NCBI GenBank assembly: GCA_030830725.1
Contig: JAURMN010000078.1
Span: 1-22,903, forward strand
Length of the DNA: 22,903 nucleotides
Direction: 5' to 3'
Source: Balneolales bacterium
GTDB lineage: Bacteria; Bacteroidota; Rhodothermia; Balneolales; Balneolaceae
Positions within the stretch are counted from its first letter, which is position 1; every line of letters starts with the position of its first letter. The notes beneath the pieces are model-generated. The model saw only the letters and a program-made list of their open reading frames with translations. It was not told the origin of the DNA and searched no databases. Made by a program: the position numbers and the translations under genes. Positions 8,089 to 14,904 of the stretch are shown here, in pieces.

Positions 8089-9786
8089 ATGTATATCAAC
8101 GGACTAGCTAAAGACGATCTGACCTATGATGCCATTGTAGTAGGAAGTGGTATTAGTGGAGGGTGGTCAGCCAAAGAACTCACTGAAAATGGTCTTAATA
8201 CACTCGTTTTGGAACGAGGTAGGAATGTAGAACATATCAAGGACTACCCAACTTCAATGTTGGATCCTTGGGAATTGCCGGCAAATGATGATATCCCGCA
8301 TCCAGATCGTCAACACTATGAAAAACAATTACGTACAGGTTACACGATTAAAGAGTCTACCAAGCATTGGTGGGTAAAAGATACCGATCAGCCCTATGAG
8401 GAGATTGAACGCTTTGACTGGATTAGGGGGTACCATGTTGGAGGGCGATCCATCATGTGGGGACGTTTTAGTCTTCGATTATCCCAAATGGATTTTGAGG
8501 CCAACGCAGTGGATGGGTATGGTGTAGATTGGCCTATTCGATATGAGGATATTGAACCGTGGTACACTCATGTAGAAAAATTTGCTGGTATTAGTGGAAA
8601 GTCAGAAGGGTTATCACAGCTTCCTGATAGCCATTTTCTCCCTCCAATGGAATTAAGTTGTGTAGAGCTTGAATTACAAAAATCGATGAAGCAGAAATTC
8701 GGGCGTGTGTTGACCAACCCCAGAATGGCAAATCTCACACAACCTCTTAATGGTCGAGGGCAGTGCATGACTCGTAACCTTTGTATGAGGGGCTGTCCTT
8801 TGGGGGCTTACTTTAGCTCAAATGCCGTCACACTCCCTGCTGCCGCTGCTACCGGGCGCTTGACGATTCGTCCTCATTCCATCGTGCATTCACTCGAATA
8901 TAATGAATCCACCGGGAAAGTATCAGGAGTTCATATTATCGACGAGTTAACAGGTGAAATGAAAACCTTTCACTCCAAAATCGTATTCCTCAACGCATCC
9001 GCGATAGCGAGTGCAATGATACTGCTCAATTCCCGATCAAACCGATTTCCAAATGGCCTCGGGAATGATTCTGATCAAGTAGGACGAAATGTGATGGACC
9101 ACCATTTACAGATTGGGGCTAATGGAACTATTGAAGGATTTGAGGATCAATATGATTGGGGGCGCAGACCTCAAGGATTCTATATACCGCGATATCGAAA
9201 TGTTGGCAAGGATAAGCGTGAGTATGTTCGAGGATTTGGCTACCAAGGGGGGAGTGGTCGACAAGGGTGGCACCGTGCGATTGCAGAAGCAGCCATTGGG
9301 TCTGATCTTAAACAAATTGCTGCAACTCCAGGGCCATGGTCTGTAGGAATGATGGCCTTTGGGGAAATGCTACCTCATGAGGATAATCGAATTTTTCTAA
9401 ATTTTGAAAAACTTGACAAGTGGGGGTTACCAACCGCTGTATTCGATGTCAAATTTCGTGACAATGAATACAAGATGCGTGTCGACATGATGAATGATGC
9501 TGCCGAAATGATTGAAGCGATGGGAGCGAAGAATGTTTCGATGTATGATAACAAGGGTGCACCTGGTTTAGGGATTCACGAGATGGGAACGGCTCGTATG
9601 GGACGAGATCCCAAAACCTCCGTATTAAACAAATGGAACCAGATCCATAATGTTCCCAATGTTTTTATAACAGATGGTGCGTGTATGACATCCTCCGCAT
9701 GTCAAAATCCATCTCTTACCTACATGGCACTTTCAGCCAGAGCTGCAAACTATGCTGCCGATCTCGTTAAGAAAGGAGATATATGA
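8089..9786 (+). CDS. GMC-family FAD sugar dehydrogenase, catalytic subunit 2
   Basis: This 565-residue protein is a second, clearly diverged GMC flavoprotein. The FAD motif is VVGSGISGGWSAKEL (17-31), followed by HVGGRSIMWGR (116-126), the cysteine motif CMTRNLCMRGC (C226, C232, C236; C-X5-C-X3-C) and PLGAYFSSNAVTLPAAAATG. The C-terminal active-site block HEMGTARMG supplies H497, and CQNPSLTYMAL supplies N540. The three-cysteine spacing matches what I recall for the 3Fe-4S ligands of FAD glucose dehydrogenase. No signal peptide is present; export is expected with the overlapping small subunit that follows. It differs from the first GMC protein in the FAD motif wording, in the cysteine count and in a long insert at residues 50-100, so a different substrate is likely. 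Electron acceptor and substrate are unknown. Confidence 0.9.
   Translation: MYINGLAKDDLTYDAIVVGSGISGGWSAKELTENGLNTLVLERGRNVEHIKDYPTSMLDPWELPANDDIPHPDRQHYEKQLRTGYTIKESTKHWWVKDTDQPYEEIERFDWIRGYHVGGRSIMWGRFSLRLSQMDFEANAVDGYGVDWPIRYEDIEPWYTHVEKFAGISGKSEGLSQLPDSHFLPPMELSCVELELQKSMKQKFGRVLTNPRMANLTQPLNGRGQCMTRNLCMRGCPLGAYFSSNAVTLPAAAATGRLTIRPHSIVHSLEYNESTGKVSGVHIIDELTGEMKTFHSKIVFLNASAIASAMILLNSRSNRFPNGLGNDSDQVGRNVMDHHLQIGANGTIEGFEDQYDWGRRPQGFYIPRYRNVGKDKREYVRGFGYQGGSGRQGWHRAIAEAAIGSDLKQIAATPGPWSVGMMAFGEMLPHEDNRIFLNFEKLDKWGLPTAVFDVKFRDNEYKMRVDMMNDAAEMIEAMGAKNVSMYDNKGAPGLGIHEMGTARMGRDPKTSVLNKWNQIHNVPNVFITDGACMTSSACQNPSLTYMALSARAANYAADLVKKGDI
9772..9782 (+). promoter_or_regulatory. Shine-Dalgarno site for small subunit 2
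   Basis: AAAGGAGAT (9772-9780) precedes two adjacent ATG codons at 9783 and 9786. The GGAG core ends four bases before the first and seven before the second, so the second ATG (TGATG overlap with the GMC stop) has the better spacing. The same arrangement occurs at the first GMC/small-subunit junction. Confidence 0.45.
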
Positions 9787-10421
9787 TGGAAAATGAATTG
9801 AAATCATTCGATTTCTTTGAAGTCACATCTTCTGATACTGAATTGATCACAAGGCGAGAAGCTCTCCGGCGATCCGGCCTGTTGGCAGGGGGAGTTTTTT
9901 TTGCACCTGCAATAGTAGGTTTTTTGAAGGGTTGCAAAGCCACAACCCGCGACTACGATTATATCGTATTTAATTCGGATCAAGTAGATGCGTTACGAAT
10001 TATTGTGGACGCAATAGTTCCTGAAACGGATACACCTTCGGCAACTCAAGTCGGTGTCCCTGCTTTCATTGACCAAGTCCTCAGCCGAAACTCTTCCAAA
10101 CAAACCAGAGAGGAGTTCATGGTTCAGTTTGATGCATTCTTAGAGGATGCCAAAGGTGAGTTTGGGAAATCATTTCATGAAGCTGATTCCCAACGTCAAC
10201 TCGAATACATTTCAAAACTTCATGCGCAGGCAGTAGAACCCGCTGAGGATCCTGTAGACCGAACTCTTTCGGGGTTTATCATGTGGATGAAGCAATTGAC
10301 TGTGGTAGGATACTTTACGTCCGAACCAGGTGCAACACAAGTATTACGATATGCAGCAATGCCTGGTCCTTACAAAGGGTGTGTTCCATTTGAAGAGGTA
10401 GGGAGAACGTGGGCGACGTAA
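9783..10421 (+). CDS. Gluconate 2-dehydrogenase subunit 3 family protein (Tat-exported partner 2)
   Basis: This 212-residue protein is the small partner of the second GMC enzyme. A roughly 20-residue polar leader precedes the Tat motif TRREALRR (23-30), then a hydrophobic stretch (GLLAGGVFFAPAIVGFL) and C51 in LKGC, an imperfect lipobox. The mature part shows DALRIIVDAIVPETDTPSA and VGVPAFIDQVLSR, equivalent to the first small subunit's core, and ends with GFIMWMKQLTVVGYFTSEPG, the conserved C-terminal block of the family. Its start overlaps the stop of the GMC gene, and translation may begin at 9783 or 9786. The expected role is chaperone and Tat carrier for the catalytic subunit. The long N-terminal leader before the twin arginines differs from partner 1. 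It ends 57 bases from the convergent kinase gene. Confidence 0.87.
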   Translation: MMENELKSFDFFEVTSSDTELITRREALRRSGLLAGGVFFAPAIVGFLKGCKATTRDYDYIVFNSDQVDALRIIVDAIVPETDTPSATQVGVPAFIDQVLSRNSSKQTREEFMVQFDAFLEDAKGEFGKSFHEADSQRQLEYISKLHAQAVEPAEDPVDRTLSGFIMWMKQLTVVGYFTSEPGATQVLRYAAMPGPYKGCVPFEEVGRTWAT

Positions 10422-10477
10422 AAAAGAATTTTCAGAGGAAAACCATATCCATTTTAGGGTGATCCTACATCTTAATT

Positions 10478-11392
10478 CTACCTTAAAAGAGAAGTAAGAA
10501 TATCCTCCGAAGGTTTTGGAGTACCTCCTCGTTGAGAAGCCACCCAAGCAGCATATTCTGAAGCAATCTTTAAAATTTTCCGCCATTCCAAATCCTGCAA
10601 ATAAAGAGCCGTCACGGCGGCTAAAAAAGCATCTCCAACCCCAACGAAATCTCCTTTGTGATCGGATTTTGGAATGGCATACGCGGATTGGTAGATTTCT
10701 GAACCATCTGCCGTTATCACACGGGCTCCTCTTTCTCCTTGGGTAATCAACAATGCTTCTAGATTGGCCTCTGCTACTAATTCAAGAGGGGTCAAGTCAA
10801 AAAGTTCCTGAATAAACTCCCACTCTTCCTCATTACACTTTACAATATCGGACCACTCGATAGAGAGTTTTAGCTTTTCATCATCAATAAAGGGGGGTCT
10901 TAAATTGCAATCAAAAATCACACTTGACTTCGATGGAAGTCTGTTGATTAACTTTTTAAGAGTTTCTACGTTCATCTCTGATCTCTGAGCGAGAGAGGCA
11001 AATACAAAGGCATCCGCGGTCAGAATATCTTGATGAAGTTGATCCTGAATCCCAATAAAATCCCATGCGACATCTTCTTCAATGGAATATGACGGTTCAT
11101 CATCGTCGGTCAGACGAATCATAACATGACCGGTGGGGAGTTCATTTTCACTGATGTAATCCGTAGAAAGTCCGATATCTTGGATCCAATGAATTAATTC
11201 TCGTCCATTTTGATCCTGACCTATAGAACTCACCAACTTGGTGAGATGTCCGAAATAGTAGAGGTGTGCGGCCACATTTAAAGGTGAACCACCGGGAATT
11301 CGATAAGAAGGGAATTGATCCCAAAGAATTTCTCCAAACGAAAAAATCTTTTTCTGAGCGGAAGCCTTAAAAGGGTACGGTTCAGTGCTCAT
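10478..11392 (-). CDS. PfkB-family carbohydrate kinase (fructokinase-like)
   Basis: This 304-residue cytosolic enzyme is a ribokinase/PfkB-fold sugar kinase. The start FSFGEILWDQFPSY and the substrate-side motif PGGSPLNVAAHL (33-44) are typical of fructokinases. The C-terminal nucleotide-binding signature KGDFVGVGDAFLAAV (246-260) carries the catalytic base D254. It reads GVGD where most relatives have GAGD, a mild change. LLITQGERGARV (214-225) is the usual strand before the ATP site. It phosphorylates a free sugar with ATP, most likely fructose or a similar ketose. It lies on the opposite strand to the oxidation genes and diverges from the exported TIM-barrel gene at 11522 across 129 bases. 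If the pathway cleaves a sucrose-like keto-disaccharide, fructose would be a sensible substrate. Family is firm; substrate is inferred. Confidence 0.88.
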   Translation of the reverse strand: MSTEPYPFKASAQKKIFSFGEILWDQFPSYRIPGGSPLNVAAHLYYFGHLTKLVSSIGQDQNGRELIHWIQDIGLSTDYISENELPTGHVMIRLTDDDEPSYSIEEDVAWDFIGIQDQLHQDILTADAFVFASLAQRSEMNVETLKKLINRLPSKSSVIFDCNLRPPFIDDEKLKLSIEWSDIVKCNEEEWEFIQELFDLTPLELVAEANLEALLITQGERGARVITADGSEIYQSAYAIPKSDHKGDFVGVGDAFLAAVTALYLQDLEWRKILKIASEYAAWVASQRGGTPKPSEDILTSLLR

Positions 11393-11521
11393 GCAGAATA
11401 AACGATCGGGATGAATTCTGACTTGGATTTTGAATTCAATATCCTAATTTGTTATTCATCATCCAACTTTTCAGAGTCTCAAAAATCTTTGCTTACTTTT
11501 CTCAATTAGACCTGTTTTTAC

Positions 11522-12430
11522 ATGTTGACGATCTCTAGACGCACTGCACTCAAACGGTTATTTCAAGCTACTACCGGCGCCTCGTTTCTTGGACCTATGG
11601 CTTCATTTCTGTCACATGCACAGTCACTCCATCCACCCCTCTATGATGGAGTGAATCCGTCTTCAACCGGTCAAATTCGTCACTCTGTCAGCAGATGGCC
11701 ATTCAGCCAAATCCCTTTGGAAGAGTTTTGTAGTCAGGTTAAAGAATTTGGAATTGAATCTGTGGAATTGGTAGGCCCTGATGAGTGGCCGATTCTAAAG
11801 AAGTATGGGCTTCATTGTGCAATGCCAAATGGAGCGGATCGGTTAGGTCTGACGCGTGGGTTTAACGATCTCGCTCTGCATGATCAATTAATTCAAGATT
11901 ACCGACGTGTCATTCCTTTGGTCGCTGACGCAGGTTATGATAAGTTGATCTGTTTTTCTGGAAATCGCAATGGATTGGATGATGAAGAAGGGCTTGAAAA
12001 TTGCGCAAAAGGACTTAAAGAATTGATGCTACTAGCAGAGAAACAAGGGGTAACCCTTGTAATGGAACTGCTCAATTCCAAAGTAGATCATCGCGATTAT
12101 CAATGCGATCATACCGCTTGGGGGGCTCGATTGGTCGATTTGGTTGGAAGCGATCGATTTAAACTTCTTTACGATATCTATCACATGCAGATCATGGAAG
12201 GTGATGTCATACGCACGATTCGGCAGTACTCTGATTACATCGTTCATTATCACACCGCCGGAGTTCCTGGCCGTAACGAAATCGATGAATCACAGGAGCT
12301 CTATTATCCGGCTATTATCCAGGCAATTCAGCAAACTGGATTTGAAGGATTTGTGGGGCAGGAGTTTATTCCCTCATCAGATCGTCCTTTGGATGCGCTT
12401 GCCAAAGCTGTTGAGATCTGTACGGTTTAG
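11522..12430 (+). CDS. Tat-exported hydroxypyruvate-isomerase-like TIM-barrel protein
   Basis: This 302-residue protein begins with a Tat signal (SRRTALKRLF, 5-14), a hydrophobic stretch, and a likely signal peptidase I site after SHA (31-33). The mature part is a hydroxypyruvate-isomerase-like TIM barrel. VMELLNSKVDH gives E182, LLYDIYHMQIMEGD gives D218 and H221, VHYHTAGVPGRNE gives H244, and FVGQEFIPS gives E281; these are the metal and catalytic positions of the Hyi group. Classical hydroxypyruvate isomerase is cytosolic, so this exported form probably acts on another small sugar or keto-glycoside in the periplasm. It diverges from the PfkB kinase and converges with the DUF2452 gene only 16 bases away. 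Fold and export are well supported; the reaction is unknown. Confidence 0.86.
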   Translation: MLTISRRTALKRLFQATTGASFLGPMASFLSHAQSLHPPLYDGVNPSSTGQIRHSVSRWPFSQIPLEEFCSQVKEFGIESVELVGPDEWPILKKYGLHCAMPNGADRLGLTRGFNDLALHDQLIQDYRRVIPLVADAGYDKLICFSGNRNGLDDEEGLENCAKGLKELMLLAEKQGVTLVMELLNSKVDHRDYQCDHTAWGARLVDLVGSDRFKLLYDIYHMQIMEGDVIRTIRQYSDYIVHYHTAGVPGRNEIDESQELYYPAIIQAIQQTGFEGFVGQEFIPSSDRPLDALAKAVEICTV

Positions 12431-12446
12431 CAGATAATCGGGGATT

Positions 12447-12914
12447 TTAACTCGTTTGAGGAGCCTCAAGCTTCATCCACTTTCGATTTGGATCAAGCGA
12501 AAAAGAGCCAATATATCCCATCTGTTGAGCTTCACGTCTTTTCCGTCCCCACTCGTGGGGTGCGATCATGCTCAAAAATGGTTTCCCCGGCTTCCCACCT
12601 CGATCATAAAGATGGTAGGTTTGTCCAATAATGGGCTCATAATTAAACTCGGCAGAGTAGACCAACTCATTCCAGCGGTGTTCCTCAACGAGTTGAATGT
12701 ATTGCTCTTCAAGTTCTTTGAAGCGAGTTCGAAGCACATGATTTACCATAGTCGCTCCCTGCTGCTTCCAGGCAGAGATATTTTCAAGACGAATGGCTGG
12801 AGCTCCAACATTGGTCCCATATGGAAGGAGTGCTGCGTTATATCCCTCTTTCTCGTCAAATACGACAGAATCGGGTCTTTTTTTCGTCTTATTATCGGAG
12901 GACTGTTGACTCAT
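12447..12914 (-). CDS. DUF2452 family protein
   Basis: This 155-residue protein matches the DUF2452 family, which is widespread in Bacteroidota and some gamma-proteobacteria and has no established function. Features are a charged N-terminus, then RPDSVVFDEKEGYNAALLPY (13-32), the run GTNVGAPAIRLENISAWK, a helical middle segment (HVLRTRFKELEEQYIQLVEEHRW, quoted in part), and a conserved C-terminal block EPIIGQTYHLYDRGGKPF-like followed by SMIAPHEWG. There is no signal peptide, so it is expected in the cytosol. It converges with the TIM-barrel gene and diverges from the frameshifted lipoprotein gene, so it is probably a single-gene unit unrelated to sugar metabolism. Confidence 0.75.
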   Translation of the reverse strand: MSQQSSDNKTKKRPDSVVFDEKEGYNAALLPYGTNVGAPAIRLENISAWKQQGATMVNHVLRTRFKELEEQYIQLVEEHRWNELVYSAEFNYEPIIGQTYHLYDRGGKPGKPFLSMIAPHEWGRKRREAQQMGYIGSFSLDPNRKWMKLEAPQTS

Positions 12915-12964
12915 CTTTTAATTCTTTGGCTAAATCAGCTATACTTAGGATTCTTAACTTAGAT

Positions 12965-12972
12965 TACTTTTG
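12965..12972 (+). promoter_or_regulatory. Bacteroidota -7 box upstream of the frameshifted lipoprotein
   Basis: TACTTTTG matches TAnnTTTG exactly. It lies about 60-80 bases before the lipoprotein start codons at 13031 and 13052. No clean -33 TTG is found at the usual distance, so the call rests on the -7 box and its position. Confidence 0.4.
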
Positions 12973-13051
12973 TAACACAGGTGTGCAAGAGATTCGTTTC
13001 TGCTTTTCAAAATAGGGATAAAAAAGCGATATGGTTTCATCTATACTAGAA

Positions 13052-13680
13052 ATGCGAAAACCTTCTAATCTCATCACGATCGGGCTCATCATAATCACAA
13101 TGGCTGGGTGCTCATCGGGATTTCCACTCGAACCAGAAATACTCAATTGCTCGTGGTGGGTCAGGCTCGATTAGAAGCCTCGAATTTTGTGAATCGGGAC
13201 ATGTCGATTAATGGAATTCATACGAATGGAATTCAACTCACGATAAAAAATATGAATACAGGATCCGCAGAAGTCTTACAAAGCTCGGGAGAAAGTGGAT
13301 TGTTCTACTTTAAAGGAACTCCCGGCCATCGATATCAGATCAAAAGGATCTTTTTTGAAGAATATGGGACCGGATACGCACGGTCCTTCTTAGACGAAGC
13401 TTTTGAAAAGAGCCAATTTGATGTTCCCTTTTTGGTTGACGCGGAGGGTAACGTTACTCCGCGTTTTCTTTCTTTAGGTACATTGATCTGGAAAGCAGAT
13501 GGCTTGAATGGGAGTAAACTTATTCAGAAACACTCTCTTTTGGTATGGGAAGAGGACTCTTCTACAGACCCAACTGATAAGAGACGAAGAACTTCCGACG
13601 AGACCCAGTCTGTTTTCTCTGCTAAATTTCCGAGCAGTCTCTGGAACCAAACAAACTGGGTTCAGATCACCTTTAATTGA
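13052..13680 (+). pseudogene. Frameshifted lipoprotein gene (carboxypeptidase-regulatory-like domain?)
   Basis: An ATG at 13052 (or 13031 in the same frame) opens a clean lipoprotein signal, MRKPSNLITIGLIIITMAGC, with the lipobox cysteine codon at 13109-13111. That frame stops at 13172-13174. The body continues in the -1 frame from about 13112-13171 to the stop at 13680, and this frame has no ATG upstream, only GTG at 13108. Together they read as one lipoprotein of about 209 residues broken by a one-base loss. The body contains GIQLTIKNMNTGSAEVLQSS, then SGLFYFKGTPGHRYQIKRI, resembling a carboxypeptidase-regulatory-type beta-sandwich, followed by no domain I recognise. No classical slippery heptamer is seen. 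It may be a true pseudogene, a sequencing or assembly error, or a gene using GTG without a signal. Confidence 0.6.
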
Positions 13681-13705
13681 GCTTATTTCTCTATACTGTG
13701 ATTTC

Positions 13706-14779
13706 TTAGAGCGTAACGTGGTGAAGTACTCCCATGTCATTCCGGAGGGATAGTTTTACGATGGGGCTTTGTTCGGTTGAGCCTTCCACTGGCCATTTAA
13801 TTTCCACAAGTCCATAATTCGGCTCGATCACTTTAGGGGTAACGGCTTTGGAGTTGACTTCATCAAACATCCGACTCCATACATTCGTTAATCCGCTGCT
13901 CGTGATATCATAAAGAGGTGCCGACAGACCATCTAGTAAAACAGCTGAGATTTCCCCTGCATGGCGATCACCGGAAATCACAACAGGTTTTGCAGGATTG
14001 GTTTTGACAATAAGGTCATAAAACCGTTGAAGTTCATTTGGAAAATTAGCCCATTTTTCGAATCGGTGCTCGAAGGCGATCACCTGAATACTACTAATTA
14101 TCAAGTGAACTTCCGCTTCATTTGCCGCGAGTTCCCGCTCCAACCAGGCCCACTGCTCCTCACCCAAAACCGTACCAGTTTCGTTGGGGAGATATTCTTG
14201 ATTCTCACCTTCTGTTCGTTCAATTGGATCTCGAAACCAGCGAGTATCCAGTAAAATGACCTTCACGCGTCTACCTTGCGGACCGTAAAGATACGCTCTT
14301 TGTGTACCTGAACGACCCACAGAAGGATCATCTTCTGTAACATTTAGGAATCGATACATTTCACTCTTGGCCACCTCTTTCATGGGGTATTCCGCCCCAC
14401 CATCATTGGCGCCATAGTCATGATCATCCCAAGTTCCGGTCATAAAGGGAAGATTTGCTGTAAATCGTTGGTAATCCGGATTCGCGAGCTGCTTTTCATA
14501 TTTAGCTCTAAAAACGGCTTGTTCTTCCGTGTCCGCATAAATATTATCCCCAGTCCATATCCATAAATCTGGATTTACGGCCCTAATCACATCCCAAAGG
14601 GGTTGTGGTTTATCTTCATCATTACAAGAGCCAAACGCGATAGTGGTCAGTGTCTCATTGGATACCAGATAGTTGTCCAAAGCTTCTGGATTTGTGGATG
14701 AGTATTGACAACTCATTAAATGGCTGAATACTAGCGCCAGAATTAAAAAAGTAAAAGACTTGTGATTGTGAATGATCAT
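13706..14779 (-). CDS. PhoD-like alkaline phosphatase/phosphodiesterase lipoprotein
   Basis: This 357-residue protein is a metallophosphoesterase of the PhoD group. The signal sequence FTFLILALVFSHLMSC ends at a lipobox cysteine (C24). Metal-site motifs follow in the usual order: FGSCND (49-54), WTGDNIYAD (75-83, D78), TWDDHDYGAND (116-126), and GDRHAGEIS (270-278). Family members hydrolyse phosphomonoesters or diesters outside the cytoplasm using Fe/Ca or related metals. The enzyme is shorter than Bacillus PhoD because it lacks the N-terminal extension domain, which is common among Bacteroidota lipoprotein forms. It follows the aminotransferase gene on the same strand by 125 bases, with its own possible promoter box between, and converges with the frameshifted lipoprotein gene 25 bases away. 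Its role is probably phosphate scavenging. Confidence 0.88.
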   Translation of the reverse strand: MIIHNHKSFTFLILALVFSHLMSCQYSSTNPEALDNYLVSNETLTTIAFGSCNDEDKPQPLWDVIRAVNPDLWIWTGDNIYADTEEQAVFRAKYEKQLANPDYQRFTANLPFMTGTWDDHDYGANDGGAEYPMKEVAKSEMYRFLNVTEDDPSVGRSGTQRAYLYGPQGRRVKVILLDTRWFRDPIERTEGENQEYLPNETGTVLGEEQWAWLERELAANEAEVHLIISSIQVIAFEHRFEKWANFPNELQRFYDLIVKTNPAKPVVISGDRHAGEISAVLLDGLSAPLYDITSSGLTNVWSRMFDEVNSKAVTPKVIEPNYGLVEIKWPVEGSTEQSPIVKLSLRNDMGVLHHVTL

Positions 14780-14838
14780 GGTTTACGGATTGTTAAAGTA
14801 TGCGATAGATGATCGTTTTCAGGAAAAGATTTTTTACC

Positions 14839-14846
14839 CAAATGTA
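14839..14846 (-). promoter_or_regulatory. Bacteroidota -7 box upstream of the PhoD-like gene
   Basis: Read on the minus strand this is TACATTTG, an exact TAnnTTTG, placed about 60 bases before the PhoD start codon at 14779. No TTG is visible at the -33 distance. It would let the phosphatase be expressed separately from the aminotransferase upstream. Confidence 0.33.
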
Positions 14847-14904
14847 ATCGTGAATAACCTGTTTAGGAAATGAATAAGATAGTCAGAAGAAAGATGCTGG
14901 GCAC

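Noticed and set aside
10456..10468. Possible terminator hairpin (TAGG/CCTA) between the convergent small subunit and kinase genes
   Set aside because: The stem is only four base pairs and no T-run follows on either strand.
11430..11439. Palindrome TTGAATTCAA between the kinase and the Tat TIM-barrel gene
   Set aside because: A ten-base AT-rich palindrome is expected by chance; it has no second copy nearby and no extended symmetry.
12456..12962. 168-residue plus-strand ORF over the DUF2452 gene
   Set aside because: It is antisense to the recognisable DUF2452 protein, and its translation shows no coherent domain.
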